A DNA stretch of 21,062 nucleotides from Planctomycetes bacterium UBA1662 (lineage in GTDB: Bacteria; Planctomycetota; UBA8108), in NCBI GenBank assembly GCA_002320775.1, contig DCKY01000234.1:31024-52085 (forward strand), given 5' to 3'. Made by a program: the position numbers and the translations under genes. The notes beneath the pieces are model-generated. The model was not told the DNA's origin and searched no databases. It worked only from the letters and a program-made list of their open reading frames with translations. Of this stretch, positions 17,101-21,062 are shown piece by piece. Numbering within the stretch: the first letter of the stretch is position 1; each line of letters opens with the position of its first letter.

Positions 17101-17482
17101 CGCCTACTGGCGAAGCATCGAGTGGAAGGAGCGCCAGGGGACGAACATCAAGCGCGATCGTCTCTGCGACATCATCGTGATGGCTCGCTTTGACCGCGCG
17201 GCGGACTGGGATGCCGAGGGCGACGAGACGGGCTCAAATGGGCTCTATCTCTTCGAGGAGACCGGCCGGAAGACCCGCAAGGATGTGGTCCGCTTCGATC
17301 TTGACCGGGGAGGAGACGAGCTGGAGATCCGCGTCTACTTCCGCTACAAGTCCGGCAGCTACATGCATGTCCGCGATGACATCTATCGAGATGACTGGAA
17401 GGAGTCGCCGGTGCTCGAGTCGCTGGTCATCGAATACGAGAAGGATGGGGCTGTGGTGCGGCACGAGGAGCTGCCGCGTTGA
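11183..17482 (+). CDS. gspK: Giant GspK-like minor pseudopilin (2099 aa) with LamG-like domain
   Basis: The start overlaps the gspH stop (ATGA). The prepilin signal is NSG|VALVMVLAVLGALA, cleavage G15/V16; Met at +5 instead of Glu matches GspK, the one pseudopilin that lacks Glu5. A basic Gly/Arg/Ser linker (about 92-149) follows the pilin helix. GspK-type helix-hairpin-helix motifs occur at about 203-225 (GKININTAPPNLI) and 599-615 (VNVNTASERVLRAVF), and the GspK end-domain pattern (STADVYTIEARALL) near 690-715. Normal GspK is about 300-350 residues, so some 1380 residues are added after this. They include a LamG-like domain (about 875-1000; VDFWFRMKT, WYHIKLVWDG, LYIDGVPAG), several Gly/Pro-rich linkers (839-872, 1055-1083, 1200-1278), a LDEVRRF motif near 1611, and repeated beta-hairpin motifs such as SVRIGAEIFEYIG (1018) and GVIRIGRELFYF (1696). 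GspK caps the I-J-K tip complex, so this would make a very large tip. No frameshift or internal stop is seen. Confidence 0.87.
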   Translation: MRRDARLMNRNGNSGVALVMVLAVLGALAIVGAPFVVSMMLHDRASQSFSGTIKARQAAESFRNRAVARLEATQSAVEWEGEYEELEEERELQRAGRRTSLVGRRSAAGGRTARGSTGRQLSGVRGGAAEGAAAARGGNSPSSFSSRGPAKKDFDTADEIAVSFPETISLPRDAPEDPNAEDQGEVSFRNPRGIIASAEVTDEQGKININTAPPNLIANLFGVSRLRSEFSPKHKELKLEDSGMFRGDTDEKTLDGAVVLVHPEGNTQALTYKVNRKRTGELAGLFHGSFLSGGQEVDFPAGSFVYDLKGWKIGFHRFWSERYGGFHPEELTRFRAVESIREIAHWQIASLFVGRFRGQGLDMDLLKKSGVRTNNLGDLGLDPAMFSDEGYKMEVREIKALQRARQSLSKLGFKNRFLQEIEDRRGPYMLLDLAARLRGAKKNEARKVREEIEEMLTEEKKSRKALKIDARYLKGALEHMAEVYQTSGIETILPEDLEYHREALTVSSRLPARWSEAQSLGSDLSAAGPEYKIVIPRAPEFNPGTVVRMRSLDGSGRSEFNVISKSAGSQTGGISLAYPPRASYRSYKAVIEALQRHPVNVNTASERVLRAVFTGIRGKDKTHVVTPYEAARLAIDIRGKVPLKGHEEFYAALQAASSSGIIDEEDVKPLFVNAVQPTNYLLRQSTTGLCYSTADVYTIEARALLRSPAGSELAASRFREIVDVSPAGIRLGGLVSQVDYSDGIFLQDPKMTPRFPENNHRFRIRFPGTLSHLVESRPVMLNRGELIFPGADVSTLRLLTTQTPKNSLREVLYEEVLSFEDTYEGLELDRGEPYELSIGGGGEGGANNAGVPAAGAAGGRGGRAAGAGGDLTTKPAGVDFWFRMKTYPQARSRDGYYKLVEGGVDPERNRMALLYDDSRGRVLFRIYDSSFPDPLMKKDKDNGSFLQIEAVRGLELETWYHIKLVWDGTFGGGAQLYIDGVPAGKDNLSTELTTSIAGSGNIASIGVRDASRFPTQGSVRIGAEIFEYIGRSGNSLRVRPLPPSHWKPLPITGLSNTGGASGFLPPGADAGAADPAAGGAGTALPAKTDSRLWNGRGSIPAPHPAGSLVSLHGYSLEIRRKVAPTANQGVAGAAANPFAGGAAAGGVEHQVADGDSTEMIWGTGGMATAEPLNAWNFPQVVRAGIYHYFDRFAGEPPPEDPNQPGRNNLPGGVGGNNPPAGQGEDEEQGGSALATTGTIVVPLFKLPTATDQPDLPGGINIPGGIPGVPGGAQQEGQQPEYTGMLMGFGRTSSDYFQSKGICHFNGRNYQYQRIPLPPEYLMALNKDPKVQNPPAMGLELKGAYPPEAGGAVEGLTGAGGQDGQGPVQNDGREQRPVIQLSLLANGLPQTRYPSTGVLEIRGIPSPWEMQAGRPNVLGRPLMQVHPDDAVEWLRYREVFQNMFVGRLGSNSNFRGYPVREEHNYLKKQMDIPVGQPIRLVMELGQGGAGWGDFVSITTSDPQVYEPMMRRVYRAFEHEDGRFFLSLIDVGKNGQELMPSTGLYRHAYFRGMNPRLVKFPSWGLPEISTGSLTLFGDAKAMEVRGGRGRQGQRNQSRSESQRVGGDESNGITLDEVRRFENRRVAYDPTYGPRVKHVLVPLKGGRVEVSRGGAQTVIGGAIAKNQSVTRSNPLDVLVVSVSIERGQPSIFAMGMEEGVIRIGRELFYFEDAEGAKGGQAGQATRASPQSAGYDPSLAGEANELLAPYKERQADGRLRYEQIQVSQMTGHFEPEGFALMRDGSPERADFYELFYYGSTGGGFKNVLRGQFSTPYLKNSSRGASMISNATRRLRLIGRALIGTAPMAHGVGDACSLVPYLTMSPITGAMTSSGIPVKRAQFFAPNGGYVMIDPGRYGQPREIISHMGFEGDGGTQLRLPRDQHGELCMRARFGTQPRPIGTDMFAYQMPFRYFDRYEAEVESEAMAYLQKSFRVPGAYWRSIEWKERQGTNIKRDRLCDIIVMARFDRAADWDAEGDETGSNGLYLFEETGRKTRKDVVRFDLDRGGDELEIRVYFRYKSGSYMHVRDDIYRDDWKESPVLESLVIEYEKDGAVVRHEELPR

Positions 17483-18807
17483 TGTCTTCGCCGCGGTCTT
17501 CTCACATAGCCGGACACCGCTCCGGCGGCTACACCCTGCTGGAGGTCGTGATCGCGGTGGGCATTCTCGTCATGCTCGGCAGCGGCCTGGCGACCCTGCT
17601 AACCCAGGGGATCTCCATCTGGCGCCGGGCTGAGAACCGCGGACGCGTCTACGACCAGGCCCGCATCCTGCTTGAGAGGATGTCGGAGGACCTGCGCTCG
17701 GCGGTGGTGCTCTCAGGCTCCGGAGCGGGCGGCGGCGCCTGGGTCCGCTTTATCTGCGATGAGGATTATCTCGGCCGGCAGCGGCTGCGCTTCGTGCGGA
17801 CCATCTCGGCAGAGACCAGCAACGCGATCCTTCGCCAGGGGGGGAAATACCTGACCATCACAACTCCGGCGGTCTACGATGGACGAAATGACAAATGGGA
17901 GGCCGGCGGCGGTGATCTCGGCGCGCCGGGCGGCCTGATGGAGGTCATCTATCTCAGGGATCCGCGCGCCTCCGAGACCTATCTCTGGCGCGGCTACCGC
18001 TCTCCGGTTGGCGGGCTGGGCTCGCTGTTCAACGAGAGCACCCTGAAGGACAAGGAGCTCGAGGACTTCTCGGGCAAGATCGATGATGTGGCCCGGGAGA
18101 TCGACCGGAAGATGCTCGCCGGCCAGCTGGAGGTGGAGGAGCAGGATGAGCTGCTCGAGAGCGGCGAGGAGGCGCGCGAGGAGATCGAGTGGATCATGAC
18201 CCGCTTTGCGCGTCCCCTGACCGATGGAGTTCTCTATCTTGGCTTCAGCTTCTGGGGTCCGACCACCAATACCTGGGAGGAGGTCAAGCCCCTGTCGACA
18301 CCGGGCGGCAAACGCGAAAGCGGGCCGCTCTTTCATTGGGATTCGACCCGGGCGATTCTCGACTGGTCGGGTGAGAGCGGTGAGTTCACCTTCAGGTCGA
18401 GAGATGGCTCCCTGACGGATTCAAGCGATGACATCTTCCCTGAGAGGGTGGAGGTCACCCTTGTTCTGCGCGACGACAACTCGGAATCGCTCTACCTTGT
18501 TGAACGCATCACCAAGTCGACGGAGAGCTTCAAGGTCTCCAAGCCTCTCTCTCTTCCGGATGATGAAAACGACCGCTATATCCTGGTCGGAGATGAGTGG
18601 ATGTATATGAAGGGTATCAATGGAACCAGGGTTACGGTGGGCAGGGATGGCAGGGGCTGGCGCGGCACTGAGCCCGGGAACCACCTGGTCGGCTCGCGGG
18701 TCGATCTCGGGGTGGCCTTCCGCAGGGTGGTGGAGATGCCCGGCAGCCGCAAGAGCCGCAGCGCGTCGGAGAGAGTCCCGGCTCCGGAGAAGCGGAGGAA
18801 TCCATGA
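17482..18807 (+). CDS. gspJ: GspJ-like minor pseudopilin with coiled insert and C-terminal extension
   Basis: Start chosen at the ATG overlapping the gspK stop as TGATG; a TTG one codon upstream (17479) is also possible. The leader ends SGG|YTLLEVVIAVGILV (cleavage G16/Y17, Glu+5 = E21); the aromatic +1 residue is Tyr rather than Phe. The following stretch (ILLERMSEDLRSAVVL) matches the GspJ pattern, and LYLGFSFWGPTTNTWEEV matches the GspJ core strand. At 441 residues it is about twice the usual 200. A highly charged, predicted coiled-coil insert lies at about 185-238 (KIDDVAREIDRKM and neighbours). The C-terminal extension holds YILVGDEWMYMKGINGTRVT (366 onward), a beta-hairpin motif also present in the neighbouring GspK. 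GspJ forms the tip complex with GspI and GspK, which are encoded on either side. Expression is probably translationally coupled to gspK. Confidence 0.87.
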   Translation: MSSPRSSHIAGHRSGGYTLLEVVIAVGILVMLGSGLATLLTQGISIWRRAENRGRVYDQARILLERMSEDLRSAVVLSGSGAGGGAWVRFICDEDYLGRQRLRFVRTISAETSNAILRQGGKYLTITTPAVYDGRNDKWEAGGGDLGAPGGLMEVIYLRDPRASETYLWRGYRSPVGGLGSLFNESTLKDKELEDFSGKIDDVAREIDRKMLAGQLEVEEQDELLESGEEAREEIEWIMTRFARPLTDGVLYLGFSFWGPTTNTWEEVKPLSTPGGKRESGPLFHWDSTRAILDWSGESGEFTFRSRDGSLTDSSDDIFPERVEVTLVLRDDNSESLYLVERITKSTESFKVSKPLSLPDDENDRYILVGDEWMYMKGINGTRVTVGRDGRGWRGTEPGNHLVGSRVDLGVAFRRVVEMPGSRKSRSASERVPAPEKRRNP

Positions 18808-19280
18808 ATCCTTCCGCGGCCTCTCGCAGCTCTGGTTTTTCGCTCATCGAGGTGCTGATCGCGATGTTCATTCTCTCCATCGGCGCCGCCAGCGTGCTGT
18901 CGTTCTTTGCCGCGGCGGCGAGCACCCACAAGCGCTCGGTCGACCGCACCCACGCGGCGCTCATCGCCGAGCGGGTCTTCAGCGAGGTGCGGGGACGCTA
19001 TCTGCCGGACATGACCGCGGACGAGCTGATGGATGAGCTCGACAAGGAGCTGCCTGAATTGTGGGACGGCTACAGCGCCGAGGTCTTCTGCTTTCACCCC
19101 GCCAGGGGCGGAGGAAGAAGGAAGCTCGGCGCCAGGGATGAGGAGAAGGATGCCGAGGGAGGCGTGGGCTGGCTCGACCAGGAGCTCTTTGTCCGTGTCA
19201 TCATTCGCTGGAAACAGAAGGCCAGCGCGCGCTCGGAGACCTTCCACACCCTGATTCTCCCCCGAAATGCCAGGGACTAG
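18804..19280 (+). CDS. gspI: GspI-like minor pseudopilin
   Basis: 158 residues; overlaps gspJ by ATGA. The leader MNPSAASRSSG precedes the cleavage site G11/F12 in SSG|FSLIEVLIAMFILS, with Glu+5 (E16). The next segment (DRTHAALIAERVFSEVR) matches the GspI pattern of small residues then a conserved A..A..r. region. Total length is close to the usual 120-130 plus a modest charged insert (RGGGRRKLGARDEEKDAEG). It is the most canonical of the minor pseudopilins here. In type II secretion GspI nucleates the I-J-K tip complex. It is the last gene of the operon and ends 21 bases from the convergent holA stop. Confidence 0.87.
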   Translation: MNPSAASRSSGFSLIEVLIAMFILSIGAASVLSFFAAAASTHKRSVDRTHAALIAERVFSEVRGRYLPDMTADELMDELDKELPELWDGYSAEVFCFHPARGGGRRKLGARDEEKDAEGGVGWLDQELFVRVIIRWKQKASARSETFHTLILPRNARD

Positions 19281-19301
19281 CCGCCCCTTCGGCCAGCTGT
19301 C

Positions 19302-20405
19302 TTATTCCGCCACGAGCAGCAGGAGCAGGCGGCGGGGGTCGCGGCCGGTCTTGATGCCCCGGTCGGTATTGTAGAGCCGGTCGAAGAGCTGGGCGAGGCG
19401 TCCGGGCGGGTTCCTGTCGAGCTGGCGTTCGAAGCTCGACAGGAAGGGCTTTCCGACGATTCCTTCCTGGACGAGGTTCATGCTCGAGGCTCCCGCCCGC
19501 TTGAGGGCGTGCCCGCGGCGCAGCGATCGAAGCTTCTTGAGCAGGGTCGCCAGCAGCGGCAGGGCGATTCCGGGTCCGTCGATCACCAGGCTGCCGTTCT
19601 GGGCGTGGTAGCCGCGCTCGAAGAGGTTCTCGAGGGCGGTGATGGTGTCGCGTCTGCGTCCCTCAAGAAAGAGGTCGACCACGGAGAAGATGCTGTCCTC
19701 GCGCAACTCGCCGGTGACCGCGGAGATGGCCTTCTCGTCGATGAGGGTACTGTTGGATTCGGCCAGGTAGGTCTTGAGTTTCTCGAGCTCCTCGTCCAGC
19801 AGCTCGAGGTCGCAGCCGGCGCGGCTGTGGAGCGCGTAGGCGGTCTGCGGGTTGAGCTCGAGTCCCTTCGAGGCGGCATGCCGGCTCAGCCAGTGCGACA
19901 GGGGGCTGTCCCACACGGGCGCGCGGTCCTCCCACGGCGGCGGGCGGTCGAAGGGCTGTTCGCACTCGATGACCCATCCATCCTTGGCGGCGGCCTTGGC
20001 GAATTTTGTCCGGCCATCGAGCTTGCTCCGGAGACAGAGAATGAGGTGTCCCCCGGGAAAGCCGGTCTCGAGGCAGGCTCCGAGCTCGTCGCGGTGCGCG
20101 CGCAGGAAGGCGTCGGCTCCATCGATGATGACGACCTGGGTCGATGCGAGGAAGCTCATGGAGCGCAGGCTGTCGAGAACCTCCGCCAGCGGCAGCTCGC
20201 GCAGGCGCTTGTCGTTGGGCGGGCCCTGCAGCCGGTTTACATCCGGCGGGCTGTCCTTTGAGAGCTCCCTGGTGAAGCGCTCGATGAGCTGCTTCTTGAA
20301 GAAGTCAGCGCCGCCGGCGAGGATGGTGATCCCCGGCGGGGTGTCCCATTTCCTGCGGGCAAGAAACTGGGTGCTGTTGAGCGTGCTCTTCGACCTTCCT
20401 GCCAA
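19302..20405 (-). CDS. holA: DNA polymerase III subunit delta (HolA)
   Basis: 367 residues read on the minus strand. The opening PPGITILAGGADFFKKQLIE matches the HolA start (vly.l.G.d.fl...), followed by LRSMSFLASTQVVIIDGADA, the typical 'slFg.rrlvvv....' segment, then the LSHWLSRHAASKGLEL region, the CDLELLDEELEKLKTYL lid-like helices and the collar domain at the C-terminus (LPLLATLLKKLRSL). HolA is the delta subunit of the clamp loader, which opens the sliding clamp during replication; it has the AAA+-like fold but does not hydrolyse ATP, in keeping with the lack of a Walker A motif. The start is TTG (reverse complement of 20403-20405), supported by a GAGGAG nine bases upstream. It follows the CoA-binding-protein gene by 21 bases on the same strand, so the two are probably co-transcribed, and it converges on gspI. 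Confidence 0.9.
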   Translation of the reverse strand: MAGRSKSTLNSTQFLARRKWDTPPGITILAGGADFFKKQLIERFTRELSKDSPPDVNRLQGPPNDKRLRELPLAEVLDSLRSMSFLASTQVVIIDGADAFLRAHRDELGACLETGFPGGHLILCLRSKLDGRTKFAKAAAKDGWVIECEQPFDRPPPWEDRAPVWDSPLSHWLSRHAASKGLELNPQTAYALHSRAGCDLELLDEELEKLKTYLAESNSTLIDEKAISAVTGELREDSIFSVVDLFLEGRRRDTITALENLFERGYHAQNGSLVIDGPGIALPLLATLLKKLRSLRRGHALKRAGASSMNLVQEGIVGKPFLSSFERQLDRNPPGRLAQLFDRLYNTDRGIKTGRDPRRLLLLLVAE

Positions 20406-20414
20406 TTCTCGGTT

Positions 20415-20420
20415 CTCCTC
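20415..20420 (-). promoter_or_regulatory. Ribosome-binding site deciding the TTG start of holA
   Basis: On the minus strand GAGGAG is followed by nine bases and then TTG-GCA-GGA. No ATG fits nearby in that frame, and the downstream N-terminus already matches HolA within about 25 residues, so the TTG is the likely start. Confidence 0.6.
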
Positions 20421-20426
20421 GCTGGG

Positions 20427-20843
20427 TTATGAGGAAGAGTATAACGAATGAACGACCATGAGGCATTGTTCCTCGACGATTTCGAGCTCTCTTTTTTCGG
20501 CGATCTCGAGCGCCTCGGCGGAGGCGACCCCGAGCTGGAGCCAGACCTTTTTCAGTCCCAGGTCGGCGCATTCACTCAGCAGCTCCGGCACCTCCTCGGG
20601 CCGGCGAAAGACGACGACCAGCTCGACCTCGGCGCGGACCTCGGCGGGCATGTCCGTGAGCGAGGAATGGCAGGTCTCGCCGAAGACCTCGGGGTAGTTC
20701 GGGTTGACGCCGATGATGCGGTAGCCATGGTCCGCCATGTAGGCGCAGACGCTGTGCGAGACCCGTCCGGGATTGGCCGAGAGGCCGACGACGGCGAGGG
20801 TCCGGCAGTCCTTGAGCACCTGGGTCGAATCAGCTCGGGGCAT
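20427..20843 (-). CDS. CoA-binding (YccU-type) Rossmann-fold protein
   Basis: 138 residues, the normal size for the family. The N-terminal LAVVGLSANPGRVSHSVCAY is the phosphate-binding entry of the CoA-binding domain; GYRIIGVNPNYPEVFGE, VVVFRRPEEVPEL, KVWLQLGVASAEA and the closing EEQCLMVVH are the hallmark blocks of YccU-like proteins, which are related to the CoA-binding domain of succinyl-CoA synthetase alpha. Known members bind CoA; no catalytic activity is established for the family and none is claimed here. Start ATG at 20843 has the purine-rich AGAAGAGAAGA upstream on the minus strand. It is the first gene of a two-gene unit with holA, divergent from the tRNA. Confidence 0.9.
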   Translation of the reverse strand: MPRADSTQVLKDCRTLAVVGLSANPGRVSHSVCAYMADHGYRIIGVNPNYPEVFGETCHSSLTDMPAEVRAEVELVVVFRRPEEVPELLSECADLGLKKVWLQLGVASAEALEIAEKRELEIVEEQCLMVVHSLYSSS

Positions 20844-20887
20844 GTCGGGGATCTTCTCTTCTGGGTTGGCGGGCGCGCTTTGGCATC

Positions 20888-20915
20888 GCGGGCCGGTGTA
20901 CCGGGGCCCGCTTTT
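20888..20915 (+). terminator. Terminator-like hairpin upstream of the tRNA gene
   Basis: A 7-bp perfect stem, GCGGGCC (20888-20894) with GGCCCGC (20905-20911), with additional pairing in the loop, is followed by TTTT at 20912-20915 on the plus strand. This is the form of a short rho-independent terminator. No plus-strand gene ends just before it, so it may block antisense read-through from the secretion operon into the tRNA. Alternatively it is a hairpin in the 5' leader of the minus-strand transcript. The T-tract is short. Confidence 0.4.
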
Positions 20916-20923
20916 CGAGTGAG

Positions 20924-20929
20924 ATTATA
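20924..20929 (-). promoter_or_regulatory. Possible -10 element for the CoA-binding protein / holA unit
   Basis: The minus strand reads CCTATAATCTC here, a perfect TATAAT about 80 bases before the CoA-binding protein start. No good -35 is found at 16-18 bases upstream (the sequence there is GC-rich), so this is a weak prediction. Confidence 0.3.
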
Positions 20930-20955
20930 GGTGTTCAGAGACCGGGCGGGTACAG

Positions 20956-20984
20956 TTGACTTGCGGGCGGGAGCCGAATAGGAT
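20956..20984 (+). promoter_or_regulatory. Sigma-70-type promoter of tRNA-Arg
   Basis: TTGACT at 20956-20961 and TAGGAT at 20979-20984 are separated by exactly 17 bases. The predicted start site near 20991 leaves a leader of about 23 bases before the mature tRNA 5' end at 21014. Strength of match, spacing and position agree well. Confidence 0.65.
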
Positions 20985-21013
20985 GCCTCTCCTGAAAATC
21001 AGAACGACATTCT

Positions 21014-21062
21014 GGCTCCGTAGCTCAGTTGTATAGAGCGGCTGTCTCCGGAACAGCAGGCC
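21014..21062 (+). tRNA. tRNA-Arg(CCG), 5' part, cut by window end
   Basis: Acceptor 5' strand GGCTCCG (21014-21020), TA at positions 8-9, D-stem GCTC/GAGC (21023-21026 and 21036-21039), anticodon stem GCTGT/ACAGC (21041-21045 and 21053-21057; five perfect pairs) and loop CTCCGGA, giving anticodon CCG for Arg codon CGG. The variable region begins at 21058 and the T-arm and 3' end lie outside the window. The D-loop reads AGTTGTATA, with T where the second of the conserved GG pair usually stands. Confidence 0.88.

Noticed and set aside
18571..18711. Prophage or phage-tail remnant, suggested by the GDEWMY...RDGRGWRGT motif
   Set aside because: The motif lies within an intact GspJ frame surrounded by pseudopilin genes; no phage genes, integrase or att sites are present. 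The likeness is kept only as a domain-level observation.
9195..19280. Ordinary type IV pilus pilin cluster
   Set aside because: The PilM/N/O names fit type IV pili, but the GspG calcium-loop motif, a GspK-type prepilin without Glu5 and with HHH motifs, and the H/I/J set argue for a type II secretion-like pseudopilus.
19509..20261. 250-codon plus-strand frame opposite holA
   Set aside because: The minus-strand HolA reading has family motifs throughout; the plus frame has none.
1..21062. CRISPR array, insertion sequence or integrated element
   Set aside because: No regularly spaced repeats, transposase, integrase or terminal inverted repeats are seen. The only tandem repeat is the coding 18-bp array at 6605-6658.

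Overview
The window is about 21 kb of GC-rich bacterial chromosome. It holds one very long plus-strand gene cluster (positions 1 to 19280) that encodes a type II secretion / type IV pilus-like inner-membrane platform and a full set of unusually large pseudopilins. It ends with a short minus-strand pair (a CoA-binding-domain protein and the DNA polymerase III delta subunit) and the start of a plus-strand tRNA-Arg gene. The organism is a Gram-negative-type bacterium. FHA domains, giant pseudopilins, and LamG-like and carbohydrate-binding-like folds attached to secretion parts suggest Planctomycetota or a related deep-branching phylum, but nothing here proves the taxonomy.

Layout. Positions 1-945: 3' part of a sigma-54 activator (AAA+ plus Fis-type helix-turn-helix), N-terminus outside the window. 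974-3715: two FHA domains, one membrane helix, then a large extracytoplasmic region with a carbohydrate-binding-module-like sandwich and a helical tail. 3741-5378: PilM fused to PilN, the architecture of GspL. 5415-6248: PilO/GspM. 6245-6751: a small single-pass protein in the position of PilP/GspC. 6748-9198: a secreted TPR protein with a C-terminal beta-sandwich. 9195-19280: five pseudopilins in the order G, H, K, J, I. H carries a LamG-like insertion, J a C-terminal extension, and K has grown to 2099 residues. Gaps are 36 bases or less and six junctions overlap by 1 or 4 bases, so the whole set is very probably one transcription unit. Minus strand: 20843-20427 (CoA-binding protein) then 20405-19302 (holA), which converges on the pseudopilin operon with only 21 bases between. 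20844-21013 is a divergent intergenic region with a good sigma-70 promoter for the tRNA and a terminator-like hairpin.

How the genes may work together. PilMN/GspL, PilO/GspM and the small third protein would form the inner-membrane assembly platform. GspG would be the pseudopilus shaft, with H, I, J and K as minor pseudopilins at the tip. The secretin (GspD), ATPase (GspE), GspF and prepilin peptidase (GspO) are absent and must lie elsewhere if the machine is functional. The lectin-like folds in the FHA protein, the TPR protein, GspH and GspK suggest a pseudopilus specialised for binding polysaccharide or other extracellular ligands, with FHA domains reading phosphothreonine signals in the cytoplasm and the sigma-54 activator controlling expression. 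That functional picture is inference. The individual pseudopilin, PilM/N/O, FHA, sigma-54 activator, HolA and tRNA calls rest on clear motifs.
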